The position numbers and the translations under genes are program-made. Below the pieces are notes generated by a model that was not told the DNA's origin, searched no databases, and worked only from the letters and a program-made list of their open reading frames with translations. Shown piece after piece: positions 7,894 through 16,018 of a DNA stretch of 64,000 nt. Source of the stretch: Kitasatospora cinereorecta (lineage in GTDB: Bacteria > Actinomycetota > Actinomycetes > Streptomycetales > Streptomycetaceae); NCBI RefSeq assembly GCF_024172095.1, contig NZ_JAMZDX010000004.1, forward strand, positions 248,001 through 312,000, written 5' to 3'. How positions within the stretch are numbered: the stretch's first letter is position 1; every line of letters begins with the position of its first letter.

Positions 7894-8203
7894 GATGTAC
7901 GCCTCCCACGGCTCATCACGGAACAGGCCGGTGATCATTTCCTCCGGCCCGCAAAGTGCCTAACGCCACAAGCCCACGGCGGTCACGTGATCCCGCCGGC
8001 TCCCGCACGCCGCTCTCTTCCGCGAACGCGGCGATGGCCCGCAGGTACGAGGCTTCGACCGGGCCGTGCTCGCAGACCTGTCGCAGCCCTTCACGCGTCC
8101 GCAACCGCGCCCTCACCGTGCGATCCGTCCGATCCGTGCGATCCGTACCCACGTGCGCTTTAATGAATGAACAGTCATTTATGAACGACGGAAGGATGCG
8201 GCA
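7894..8203. other. 310-bp gap with a possible gene remnant and short repeats
   Basis: On the minus strand, GTG at 8152 opens a 78-codon frame to 7916, upstream of and co-directional with the tail-tube gene. Its middle (about codons 13-50) has coding-like third-position GC but the end does not, so it may be a degraded or frameshifted gene. Its first codons come from three copies of CGATCCGT at 9-bp spacing (8121-8146). The right end holds the TetR operator at 8166-8179. Confidence 0.3.
8166..8179. promoter_or_regulatory. AATGA-ACAG-TCATT operator
   Basis: A perfect 14-bp palindrome with imperfect outward extension (ATGA and TTTATGA flanks) lies 24 bp upstream of the TetR start codon. AATGA...TCATT sites are common for TetR autorepression. 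It could also touch leftward transcription toward the tail-tube gene. Confidence 0.65.
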
Positions 8204-8836
8204 GTGGCACGCCCCCGAGGGCTCGACGACGCGGCGATCCTGCGGGCGACCGCCGAGGTGATGGGTCGGCTCGGCCCCACCGGGCTGACGCTCGCCGCCG
8301 TGGCGCGGGAGGTCGGCCTGGTCCCCGGGACGCTCATCCAGCGCTTCGGTTCCAAGGCCGGGCTGCTCGCCGCCCTCGCCGAGCAGTCCGCGCGGGAGGC
8401 GGACGCCCTTCCCCAGCGGGTCCGCCGCTCACCCGGATCGGTCCTCACCGCCCTCTCCGCCCTGTCGGCGCTGGCCGGCGAATGGGCGGCCCCGCTGGAC
8501 ACACCGGAGCGGTTCGCCAACCACCTCGCGTTCCTCTGCACGGACCTCACCGATCCGCAGCTCTACCCCCACGCCCTCACGGTCCACCGCGCCCAGCGCC
8601 GGGCGATCGAGACGCTGCTCACTGAGGCCGTCGCCACCGGCGAGCTCCACGCCGGAACCGACGTGGCAGCCCTCGCCGGCTCCGTCCAGGCGGTCGTCAC
8701 CGGTGCGGGCGTGACCTGGGCGCTGGAGCGCACCGGCACCCTCGCCGAGCGGATCCGGCACGAGCTCGACACCGCACTCTCCCCCCACCGTCCGTCCCAC
8801 CAGGACGACACCACCCGGACCCCGGAGGAATCATGA
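8204..8836 (+). CDS. TetR family transcriptional regulator
   Basis: A 210-residue regulator starting with GTG at 8204, eight bases after GGAAGG. The HTH occupies about residues 8-55 (DDAAILRATAEVMGRLGPTGLTLAAVAREVGLVPGTLIQRFGSKAGLLAAL). The remaining helices form the ligand domain, with a C-terminal DDTTRTPEES tail. Its stop overlaps the start of the SDR gene by the four bases ATGA, so both form one operon. The palindrome at 8166-8179 suggests autorepression, so the SDR would be induced when the TetR ligand appears. Confidence 0.9.
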   Translation: MARPRGLDDAAILRATAEVMGRLGPTGLTLAAVAREVGLVPGTLIQRFGSKAGLLAALAEQSAREADALPQRVRRSPGSVLTALSALSALAGEWAAPLDTPERFANHLAFLCTDLTDPQLYPHALTVHRAQRRAIETLLTEAVATGELHAGTDVAALAGSVQAVVTGAGVTWALERTGTLAERIRHELDTALSPHRPSHQDDTTRTPEES

Positions 8837-9744
8837 CCACCGACGACCGCCCGCTCGCCGGAAAGGTGGCCCTGGTTGCCGGTGGCACCCGCGGCGGCGG
8901 CCGGGGCATCGCCGTCGAACTCGGCGCCGCCGGCGCCACGGTGTACGTCACCGGACGCAGCAGCGCCGCCGGGCGCTCCGCCCTCGACCGCCCCGAGACG
9001 ATCGAGGAGACCGCCGCCCGGGTCACCGCCGCCGGCGGGCGCGGCATCGCCCACCGCACCGACCACAGCGACCCCGACGACGTCCGGGCCCTGGTCGATC
9101 GGATCGCGGCCGAGCAGGACGGGCGCCTCGACGTCCTGGTCAACTCCGTCTGGGGCGGCGACCCGCTGACCGACTGGGCGCACCCGCTGTGGGAGCAGGA
9201 CCTCGAGACCGGCCTTCGGCTGCTGCGCCAGGCGGTCGAGACCCACGTGATCACCAGCCGCCTCGCCCTCCCCCTGATGGTCGCCCGCCGCAGCGGCCTG
9301 GTCGTGGAGGTCACCGACGGCAACACCGCCCGCTACCGCGGCTCCTTCTTCTACGACCTCGCGAAGTCCTCGGTCATCCGACTCGCCGTCGCGCAGGCCG
9401 CCGAACTGGAGCCGCACGGCGTCGCGGCCGTCGCCCTCACCCCGGGCTTCCTCCGCTCCGAGGCCATGCTGGAGCACTTCGGCGTGACCGAGGCCACCTG
9501 GCGCGACGGCGCCGCCAAGGACCCGAACTTCGCCCACTCCGAGTCCCCCGCCTACCTCGGACGCGCCGTCGCCGCCCTTGCCGCGGACCCCGACGTCATC
9601 GCCAAGACCGGCCGGGCACTGGCCACATGGGGCCTCTACCGGGAGTACGGCTTCACCGACGCGGACGGCACCCAGCCCGACTTCGCCGCCCACTGGGCCG
9701 AGCACCTCGTGGACGAGTACGGACCGCTCGGCGACCCGCTCTGA
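8833..9744 (+). CDS. Short-chain dehydrogenase/reductase
   Basis: A 303-residue SDR oxidoreductase, longer than the classical ~250 residues because of a C-terminal extension. The N-terminal Rossmann fold has the cofactor loop GGTRGGGRGIA (a G-rich variant of TGxxxGIG), the NS-type motif LVNSVWGG replaces NNAG, and the catalytic Tyr-Lys pair is in FFYDLAKSS. The protein ends with a conserved-looking tail GLYREYGFTDADGTQPDFAAHW. It is translationally coupled by ATGA to the upstream TetR gene, which is likely its repressor. Substrate is unknown. Confidence 0.9.
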   Translation: MTTDDRPLAGKVALVAGGTRGGGRGIAVELGAAGATVYVTGRSSAAGRSALDRPETIEETAARVTAAGGRGIAHRTDHSDPDDVRALVDRIAAEQDGRLDVLVNSVWGGDPLTDWAHPLWEQDLETGLRLLRQAVETHVITSRLALPLMVARRSGLVVEVTDGNTARYRGSFFYDLAKSSVIRLAVAQAAELEPHGVAAVALTPGFLRSEAMLEHFGVTEATWRDGAAKDPNFAHSESPAYLGRAVAALAADPDVIAKTGRALATWGLYREYGFTDADGTQPDFAAHWAEHLVDEYGPLGDPL

Positions 9745-9761
9745 CGCCGGCGCCGCGCCGG

Positions 9762-10262
9762 TCACTCGACCTCGACGCGGTAGCGCCGCAGTCCTCGCTT
9801 CTCGTAGCTGCGCAGGGCGTTCGGGTGGTCCTGCGAGCAGGTGTGCAGCCACACCCGCCGCAGCGCCTCGGCCTCCACCGGCTCGGTGTCCCACGCCTGC
9901 CGCAGGGCGAGCGTCAGCGCGTACCCGCCCAGGCCCTTCCCCACGTACGCGGGCAGCAGCCCGAAGGCGACGATCTCCACGTCCCCGCCGGGCTGCGGCT
10001 CCAGGTACGCGACGCCCGCGGGCTCCCGCTCGTGGGTGACGAGCCAGTACTGGCGCAACGGGTGGGCCCGGATCTTCGCCTCCCACTGATCCTCGGTGCG
10101 AGTGGCGCTGTCCCAGCCGTAGTCGGCCCCCACCCGCGCTTGGACCGTGCGGACCAGCGGCGAGGACCGGTCCAGCCGCGCCAGCCCGAGGCCGGCCACC
10201 GCCTCGGCCGGTCGCAGCTCGCCCGGCGCCGTCATCTCCAGGTACGAGACCGTCTTTCCCAC
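9762..10262 (-). CDS. GNAT family N-acetyltransferase
   Basis: A 166-residue acetyltransferase of the GNAT fold. The acetyl-CoA binding part is visible as VEIVAFGLLPAYVGKGLGGYALTLALRQAWD, with the (Q/R)xxGxG/A-type loop as GKGLGGY. It is followed by RRVWLHTCSQDHPNALRSYEKRGLRRYRVE, the usual beta6-beta7 end with the N-A-x-x-x-Y-x-x-x-G-F pattern. GTG at 10262 follows TAGCCT by six bases with no ribosome binding site, suggesting a leaderless mRNA; an internal ATG at 10235 is the alternative start. It converges on the SDR operon with 17 bp between stops. Substrate unknown. Confidence 0.9.
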   Translation of the reverse strand: MGKTVSYLEMTAPGELRPAEAVAGLGLARLDRSSPLVRTVQARVGADYGWDSATRTEDQWEAKIRAHPLRQYWLVTHEREPAGVAYLEPQPGGDVEIVAFGLLPAYVGKGLGGYALTLALRQAWDTEPVEAEALRRVWLHTCSQDHPNALRSYEKRGLRRYRVEVE

Positions 10263-10312
10263 CGCCGCAGGCTACCGCGCTGCCCGGGCACCAGTCCCGG
10301 AGCGGCCCAACC

Positions 10313-10819
10313 CTACGAGGTGGGGATCGCCAGGAGCAGCCCGCCCTCGAGGCGTTCCTGCATGTAGCGGCCGTGGGCGGCGCAGACCAGGACGGTTCCG
10401 CCGAGGGCGTCCATGGCGAGGTAGGCGCCGGGTTCGCCGCAGGGGCCCTGGGAGCGGTCGTAGTTCCAGGCGGTGCCGCACTGGCGGCACCAGGAGCGGC
10501 CGTCCTCCGCCATGAGGGTGGGCCCGCAGTGGGGGCAGACCCCCCACCAGGCCGTGCACGCCCCGGACCACTGGGCGGCGCGTACGCGGGCGAGCTTCTC
10601 AGCGGCCGTGCCGATCCGCTGCGCGGCGAGGGCGAGGGCGTCCTCGACGGAGGCGGCCAGGGCGTTGCGGACCCCGCGGGGCAGTTCGGACTGGCCCGTG
10701 AGGCGAGCCCGCATGGCGGCCACGTCCTGCGCCAGCGCGTCCGCGCGTGCCTGTAGGTCGCGCAGTTCCGCCGGAGTCGGCTCGGCGCCGCCTCCGGCCG
10801 GGCATGCGTCTGCGAACAC
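10313..10819 (-). CDS. Unrecognised protein with Cys-rich zinc-ribbon-like segment
   Basis: A 168-residue protein I do not recognise by name. Residues ~15-80 are predicted helical and charged (ELRDLQARADALAQDVAAMRARL, EDALALAAQRIGTAAEKLARVRA), possibly a coiled coil. Residues ~90-130 contain CPHCGPTL and CRQCG, two Cys pairs suited to a zinc ribbon, then WNYDR, GPCGEPG and a final CAAHGRYMQE. Proteins of this look are often found on actinobacterial integrative elements, but nothing here proves that. GTG at 10819 has GGGGGTG seven bases upstream and is preferred over a TTG at 10825. Confidence 0.6.
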   Translation of the reverse strand: MFADACPAGGGAEPTPAELRDLQARADALAQDVAAMRARLTGQSELPRGVRNALAASVEDALALAAQRIGTAAEKLARVRAAQWSGACTAWWGVCPHCGPTLMAEDGRSWCRQCGTAWNYDRSQGPCGEPGAYLAMDALGGTVLVCAAHGRYMQERLEGGLLLAIPTS

Positions 10820-10968
10820 GGCCAATCACCCCCGACATGACGTACTGCGGGGCCGGCCCATGATCACGCGCCGACCACCCGCACAAACTCACCGTGATCA
10901 AAGCATGACAGTCGCCGGTCGACAAGTGACCGCCACCACATCCGGCCCGCCGACCCGCCGCGGCGGCC

Positions 10969-11313
10969 TCACTCCCCTCGCCGCTGGGGCCGCCCGGCCG
11001 CCTGTGCGTCCGGCGGGACGGGAACCTGCCTGATCGTCGCCCGGTCGTAGATGAACCAGCCCCACGCCAGATCCTCGCCCCAGCGGACGTGCGCCACCCA
11101 CACCCGGCTGCGCGCCGGACGGCGCCAGACGGTCAGGATCCCGGTGCGCCATTCCCCGCCGACCCTGATGTGCACCGCCCGCCACGTCCGGTCCTCCTGG
11201 CACGGCCCGGACGCCTCCAGCAGCGCCGGAGGCGCCGGCTCGGCGTCGCCGGGCTGCCGCCCCGGGCGGGCGGGGCGTCCGTAGTACTGGCGGGAGGGGC
11301 TGGTGGTGCTCAC
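10969..11313 (-). CDS. Small conserved-looking protein, function unknown
   Basis: A 114-residue protein starting with GTG at 11313. The N-terminal third is proline-rich (QYYGRPARPGRQPGDAEPAPP). The C-terminal part is strongly aromatic (TWRAVHIRVGGEWRTGILTVWRR, RVWVAHVRWGEDLAWGWFIYDRATIRQV), suggesting a small beta-rich domain. I do not recognise a family. It lies upstream of and co-directional with the Cys-rich ORF at 10313-10819, 149 bp apart. The frame is open further upstream to an ATG at 11403, but that would overlap the divergent gene at 11388. Confidence 0.55.
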   Translation of the reverse strand: MSTTSPSRQYYGRPARPGRQPGDAEPAPPALLEASGPCQEDRTWRAVHIRVGGEWRTGILTVWRRPARSRVWVAHVRWGEDLAWGWFIYDRATIRQVPVPPDAQAAGRPQRRGE

Positions 11314-11322
11314 ACCCCCAGT

Positions 11323-11340
11323 ATCGAATGCCTGTTCGAT
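11323..11340. promoter_or_regulatory. Inverted repeat ATCGAA-N6-TTCGAT
   Basis: ATCGAA (11323-11328) and TTCGAT (11335-11340) flank TGCCTG in the divergent promoter region between the ORFs starting at 11313 and 11388. It is a plausible operator for both; no regulator gene is adjacent. Confidence 0.45.
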
Positions 11341-11387
11341 CGAAGGCAAGCGGTCGACCGGCCCGGGTCGGCGGCGGAGACGTGTCG

Positions 11388-12161
11388 GTGGGGCCTGAGA
11401 CACTCCGGTCCGTGCTGATCAAGGGATACGACTACGGGCCGCTGGTCGCGGGTGAGCGGCTGCTTGAGCGCGCCGGGTTCTGGTCCAATCACCTGCTGGC
11501 CACGTGCCGGTTCACCTCGGGTGAGGCGCGGCCGGAACCCGAGTGGTTCGGTGATGACGGCGCCGACACGGACGCCCTGGCCGACGTCCTCCTGGACGAT
11601 CAAGCCTGGCCGTCGTTCCGCATCCCCTTCCACGGCGGTCACAGCGCTGTCGTCGTCTACCGGAACCTCATCGGCGACTACGGGATCGACTACCTGCTGA
11701 CCCAACCGGATTGGCCTCGGAAAGAGGACCTGTCCAGCTTTGACGGCGACTGGTACGGCCCGGGCCTGTCCTGGCGCGACATCGTGCACATCGCCGAGAC
11801 GCCGGACCTGACCGCACCCGGCGTGCACGACACCGCCGCCCGGCTCCTGCTTCTGCTGCCGCTGCTCGCCGACGACGGTTTGCCTCCGGAAGCGCGAACC
11901 CGGGTGAACGCCGCTCTCACGGCCATCGGAGAACCCGAGGACTCTGCCCAGGACACGGCTGACCATCTCCTTCGAAACAGCCGGCCTTCAGCCAGGCGCC
12001 GTGGCGGCGCCGACTCCCCTCTGAGTGGTGGCAGCCACCAACACACTGAGCCCGAATCGGATGAATCGGCGGTGTTGTGGGCACTCAACCTCACTCGAAC
12101 CCAGAGCGATGCCCTCGCCGACGCCCTGGGAAGCAGGCCTCTGCCGGCGCCGGCGCCTTGA
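11388..12161 (+). CDS. Unrecognised acidic protein
   Basis: A 257-residue protein with no family I can name. The N-terminal half reads as a soluble alpha/beta domain (SVLIKGYDYGPLVAGERLLERAGFW, FRIPFHGGHSAVVVYRNLIGDYGIDYLL). Then comes a leucine-rich helical stretch (DTAARLLLLLPLLADDGLPPEARTRVNAALTAIG), and the last ~70 residues are low-complexity and acidic. GTG at 11388 follows GGCGGAG by about eight bases. It is divergent from the small ORF at 10969-11313. Third-position GC is a little lower than in flanking metabolic genes, so it may be accessory DNA. Confidence 0.55.
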   Translation: MGPETLRSVLIKGYDYGPLVAGERLLERAGFWSNHLLATCRFTSGEARPEPEWFGDDGADTDALADVLLDDQAWPSFRIPFHGGHSAVVVYRNLIGDYGIDYLLTQPDWPRKEDLSSFDGDWYGPGLSWRDIVHIAETPDLTAPGVHDTAARLLLLLPLLADDGLPPEARTRVNAALTAIGEPEDSAQDTADHLLRNSRPSARRRGGADSPLSGGSHQHTEPESDESAVLWALNLTRTQSDALADALGSRPLPAPAP

Positions 12162-12264
12162 GGCAGGCCTACACAAGCTCCAGGACGGATGCGCTCCGTC
12201 CGAAAGCCTCAGGCGTGTGCCGGCGCGGTCGTTCTGTTGTCCCAACCATGGGTGGACGCCGGGC

Positions 12265-12293
12265 GGGCCGGTCCGCGTGCGGCGGACCGGCCC
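12265..12293. terminator. Hairpin downstream of CocE-like gene
   Basis: GGGCCGGTCCG (12265-12275) and CGGACCGGCCC (12283-12293) form an 11-bp perfect stem with a 7-base loop. It lies 16 bp past the hydrolase stop at 12309 (minus strand) and also serves the convergent gene ending at 12161. Confidence 0.7.
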
Positions 12294-12308
12294 GTCGGGC
12301 GGGTGGCG

Positions 12309-13988
12309 TTACGGCAGGGGGGCGAGGGGGATGTCGATGTAGGACTCGCTGCCCTGGGGGGAGGTGATCTCGAGGGCGGAGGGGATGGTGTTGTCGTCCG
12401 CGAAGAACGGGTCGTAGCTGTCGACGATCAGCTGCAACTGGCGGCCCTTGGCGAGGACGTAGTGGGCGGGCTGCAGCCGGAAGGTGATGGTGGCGGCCTG
12501 CTGGTCGGCGAGGGTGTAGGGGGCGTGGGTGATGATGCCGGCGCGGCCGGTGGCGGGGTCGCAGTCCAGCAGGTAGACGATGAGGGTGGCGTTCTCGGCC
12601 TGCGGCTTGACGGTGAGCCGGGCCTCCAGGTCGCCCTGGACGCGCATGGCCTGCTCGAGCGGCGCGGTGGTCCAGACGGCGGCGACGTCGCGCTTGATCT
12701 CGGCGGTCTTGTAGACGTGGGGCAGGCCGGTGCGTTCGGCCAGGCCGGTCTGGATCAGCTTCGGGGCGACGACGATCCCGGTGTCGGGCCCGGCGGCCTG
12801 GACGGAGCGGGTCCAGCCGGGCTGCGGCTGCCCCGCCGCCATCGGCGCGTCCTGCTGCCCGGCGGGCACGGCGCCGAGGTGGAAGCGCTGCTTGGGCAGG
12901 GCGTAGGCGGCCCAGTCGCGGTGGGAGAGGTTGGAGAGGAGGTTGTGCATGTACTCGGAGCGGATGCCGAACTGCGGCTGCGAACCGTCGCCGGCGTGGC
13001 CGCCGAGGTGGTGGTCCATCCAGCGGTAGGCCATCTCGGTGGGCTTGGACACGCCGCCGAACAGGCCGAGCAGTTCGCCGTTGCCGTGGTCGCCGATCTG
13101 GACGAGCAGCGACTTCGGGCCCTGGAGCCCGGTGAACAGGTCGACGACGGCGGGCACGGAGAAGATCGTCTCGTGCCAGTAGGTGGTCATCAGGACCGGC
13201 AGCTCGCGCTCGTTGTAGGTCTTCAGGTGCTGCATCGGCGACCGGAGTCGGGCGAACTCCTTGACCTCGTCGTCGATGATGTTGCGCCTGATCTTGTCAA
13301 TGACGTTGCGGAACTCCTTGGAGCACCGCTCCTCGTCGAACAGCTTCACCAGCGCCTCGAAGGCCTTGATGTGCCGGGTGCCGTTCTCGTAGAGCGAGGT
13401 GAACAGGTCACCCCAGGCGCTGGCACCGGCCACGGCCTTCACCCGGGGGTCCGCCGCGGCCAGCAGCAGGCTCGTCCCGGCGCCGTACGAGGCGCCGAAG
13501 CAGCCGATCCGCTCAGGGTCCACACCCTCGTGCTGGGTCAGCCAGTTGAGGATCTCGCCGCCGTCGGCGACGTCCTGGGGCCCGGCACACTGGATCTCGC
13601 CCTTGGACTGGGCCAGGCCGCGCTGGCTGTATGTCAGGACGATGTAGCCGCCGAGCGCCCAGCGCGGGATCATGCCGAAATAGGCGAGGCGGCCGAGCGG
13701 GTTGAGCGGGGCCGGCATGACGATGACGGGACAGGTCTGACCGGGTGCGAGGTTGCGCGGCACGGTCAGGCCCGCGTCGATCGCGGTCCCGTCCGTCATG
13801 ACGATCGGGGCCTCCCGGTACTCGGCGATCTCCGCCTGCGTCTCGTAGGTGTCGGCGAGGCCCCACTGGTCGAGCCGGCCGATGCGACGCGGCGACGGGT
13901 CGAGCATCGCGTCCCGGATCGCCTCCAGCCTGGCGATGTCGTCGGGGGCGAGGGCGAACGGGTTCTCCGCGGCTCCGTCAATGGGCAT
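12309..13988 (-). CDS. CocE/NonD family hydrolase (X-Pro dipeptidyl-peptidase S15-like)
   Basis: A 559-residue alpha/beta hydrolase. The N-terminal catalytic domain has the nucleophile elbow IGCFGASYGAGTS (Gly-x-Ser-x-Gly variant G-A-S-Y-G) near residue 167 and a conserved TVPRNLAPGQTCPVIVMPAP core. The C-terminal ~170 residues form the jelly-roll lobe found in X-Pro dipeptidyl-peptidases and cocaine esterases (GDLEARLTVKPQAENATLIVYLLD, HYVLAKGRQLQLIVDSYDPFF). No signal peptide is seen, so it is probably cytoplasmic. Substrate (ester or peptide) is unknown. The ATG follows GGAAGG by ten bases. It stands as a single gene. Confidence 0.85.
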   Translation of the reverse strand: MPIDGAAENPFALAPDDIARLEAIRDAMLDPSPRRIGRLDQWGLADTYETQAEIAEYREAPIVMTDGTAIDAGLTVPRNLAPGQTCPVIVMPAPLNPLGRLAYFGMIPRWALGGYIVLTYSQRGLAQSKGEIQCAGPQDVADGGEILNWLTQHEGVDPERIGCFGASYGAGTSLLLAAADPRVKAVAGASAWGDLFTSLYENGTRHIKAFEALVKLFDEERCSKEFRNVIDKIRRNIIDDEVKEFARLRSPMQHLKTYNERELPVLMTTYWHETIFSVPAVVDLFTGLQGPKSLLVQIGDHGNGELLGLFGGVSKPTEMAYRWMDHHLGGHAGDGSQPQFGIRSEYMHNLLSNLSHRDWAAYALPKQRFHLGAVPAGQQDAPMAAGQPQPGWTRSVQAAGPDTGIVVAPKLIQTGLAERTGLPHVYKTAEIKRDVAAVWTTAPLEQAMRVQGDLEARLTVKPQAENATLIVYLLDCDPATGRAGIITHAPYTLADQQAATITFRLQPAHYVLAKGRQLQLIVDSYDPFFADDNTIPSALEITSPQGSESYIDIPLAPLP

Positions 13989-14026
13989 GGCTGTGCCGCC
14001 TTCCAGAAATAAGAGGTATGACGAAC

Positions 14027-14037
14027 TGTCAGTGACA
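14027..14037. promoter_or_regulatory. TGTCA-G-TGACA dyad upstream of CocE-like gene
   Basis: An 11-bp palindrome sits 39 bp upstream of the hydrolase start codon, with a further TGAC at 14020-14023 pairing loosely with GTCA. Such short dyads are typical repressor half-site pairs; no regulator gene is adjacent. Confidence 0.4.
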
Positions 14038-14274
14038 TGCTCGCCCGGCGGACTCCATCCGAGGGATGCGAATCGCCGTCACCACCCGAACGTGTGACAA
14101 GGACCGGAGTCGCCGCTTACCGACCTGCACACCAGGCCACTTGACGTCATTCGCGGGCGAATCGGCCCACCCCGGCGGGGATTGACGGGGCCGACGGCGG
14201 AGTGGATGATCGCGGCGGGCCCCAGGGCGGCAACCCGTACCGGGTGTCGACCCGCAAACCGAGAGGATCCCGCC

Positions 14275-15918
14275 GTGTCCGAATCCGGGCAGAGCTCTGC
14301 CGTGTCCGCGTCCGCTCCCCTTTCTCCCTCCGCCCGTTCGACCGTCGCCGTGCTCGGTCCGGGAGGCGTCGGCGGCCTGCTCGCCGCGCTGCTCTCCCGG
14401 GCGGGCCACCGGGTGATCTGCATCGCCCGCGGGGAGACCGCCGCCGTCCTGCGTCGGGACGGAATCCGGGTCCGCAGCAGGCAGTTCGGCGAGTTCACCG
14501 CCGCGGTCGAGGCGGACACCGAGCTGCGCGAGCGCGTCGACCTGTGCCTGGTGACGGTGAAGAGCACCGCGCTCTCCGCCGCCCACGACCGAGTCCCGCC
14601 TCGGCTGCTCGCCGACGGCGTCCTGGTACCGCTGCTGAACGGTGTCGAGCACATCGACACCCTGCGCGGCCGGTTCGGCCCGGACCGTGTGGTCCCGGCT
14701 GTGGTCCGCGTCGAGGCCACCCGCACCGCACCGGGCGTCGTCGAACACGGCAGCCCGTTCGTCGAGATCGACCTCGTCGGCGAGCGGGAGCGGCTCGGCC
14801 CGGCGGCCGCCCTGCTCACCGACGCCGGTGTGACGACCCGCGTCCTGGCGGACGAGAACGCTGCGCTGTGGGGGAAGTTGGCCTTCCTCGCCCCCTTCGC
14901 CCTGCTCACCACCCGGCACCGGCAGCCGATCGGCGCCGTCCGTACCGAGCGGCGGGGCGAACTGGCCGCGCTGGTCGGCGAGACGGTGGCGGTCGCCCGG
15001 GCCTGCGGCGCGCCTATGTCCGCCGAGGACGTCCTGCACAGGTACGACGCCTTCCCCGCCGACAGCAGGTCGTCCATGCAGCGTGACGCGCAGGCCGGTC
15101 GCCCGCTCGAACTCGACGCGATCGGCGGCGCCCTGCTGCGCGCGGCCGGGCGCCACGGCGTCCCGGTCCCGTCCGCGAGCCGCCTCGTCACCGAACTCGC
15201 ATCGCCACCAAGCGCGTCGGGCGCGTCGAGCAGTGCGCAGGACCACGGACGGACCCGCCGCAGCTACGACACGGTCGCCGAGGAGTACCGCTCCCGGATC
15301 GGCGGCGAACTGGCGCACAAGCCGCTGGACCGGGCGCTGCTCACGGCGCTCCTCGAACAGGCCGGCACCGAGCATCCCGTCGCGGACCTCGGCTGCGGCC
15401 CCGGCCACGTCACAGCATGGCTGACGGAGCGGGGCGTACGCGCTGTCGGCATCGACCTCTCCCCCGCCATGGTCGCTCTCGCCCGCCGCGACCACGGCGC
15501 GACCGGGTCCGGGTCCGGGTCCGGCGACCATGGCGCGGCCGAGTTCCGCGAGGGCGACCTGCTCCGCCTCCCGGCGGCGGACGGCGAGTTCGGCGCGGCG
15601 GTCGCCCTCTACTCGGTCATCCACCTCGAACCGTCCGAACTGCTCGGCGCCTTCGCGGAGATGCGACGGGTCCTGCGGCCCTCCGGGTTGCTGCTGGTCG
15701 CCTTCCACCTCGGCTCGGAGGTCAACCGCCTCACCGAGTGGTGGGGACACGACGTCGACCTCGACTTCCACTTCCTCACCGCCGAGACCGTGGCCGAGGC
15801 GCTGCGGGAGGCCGGTTTCACGGTCGAGGCCCGGCTCGAGCGGGCGAGCCACCCGCAGGAGGCGAGCACCCGCCGCGCCTACCTGCTGGCCCGCCGTGAT
15901 GTCGGTGCACCAGCCTGA
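14275..15918 (+). CDS. Ketopantoate reductase-like / SAM methyltransferase fusion protein
   Basis: A 547-residue fusion. Residues ~22-310 are a ketopantoate-reductase (ApbA/PanE-type) domain: Rossmann loop GPGGVGG (28-34), VTVKS, LLNGVEHI, LWGKLAFLAPF with the catalytic-type Lys, and RSSMQRDAQAGRPLELDAIGG. Residues ~325-540 are a class I methyltransferase: TRRSYDTVAEEYRSRI, SAM motif I VADLGCGPGHVTAWL, GIDLSPAMVALARR and VIHLEPSELLGAFAEMRRVLRPSG. A GSGSGSG run lies inside the methyltransferase part. GTG at 14275 follows GAGAGG by eight bases. Both domains look intact. Separate genes are the norm, so this is either a true fusion or the loss of an intergenic stop; the metabolic link is unknown. 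Confidence 0.85.
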   Translation: MSESGQSSAVSASAPLSPSARSTVAVLGPGGVGGLLAALLSRAGHRVICIARGETAAVLRRDGIRVRSRQFGEFTAAVEADTELRERVDLCLVTVKSTALSAAHDRVPPRLLADGVLVPLLNGVEHIDTLRGRFGPDRVVPAVVRVEATRTAPGVVEHGSPFVEIDLVGERERLGPAAALLTDAGVTTRVLADENAALWGKLAFLAPFALLTTRHRQPIGAVRTERRGELAALVGETVAVARACGAPMSAEDVLHRYDAFPADSRSSMQRDAQAGRPLELDAIGGALLRAAGRHGVPVPSASRLVTELASPPSASGASSSAQDHGRTRRSYDTVAEEYRSRIGGELAHKPLDRALLTALLEQAGTEHPVADLGCGPGHVTAWLTERGVRAVGIDLSPAMVALARRDHGATGSGSGSGDHGAAEFREGDLLRLPAADGEFGAAVALYSVIHLEPSELLGAFAEMRRVLRPSGLLLVAFHLGSEVNRLTEWWGHDVDLDFHFLTAETVAEALREAGFTVEARLERASHPQEASTRRAYLLARRDVGAPA

Positions 15919-16018
15919 CGGCGGAAACCTGCGATCCGAAGGCCGGTGACCGGATCGTTCCGGGAGCGGGCGTGATCATGCCTTCATCCGGCGCCGCGAC
16001 CGGGGCCAGGATGGAGGC

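Noticed and set aside
11989..12161. The low-complexity C-terminal tail of the 257-residue ORF as a frameshift
   Set aside because: The frame remains open with normal codon usage to a clear stop; a disordered tail is the simpler reading.
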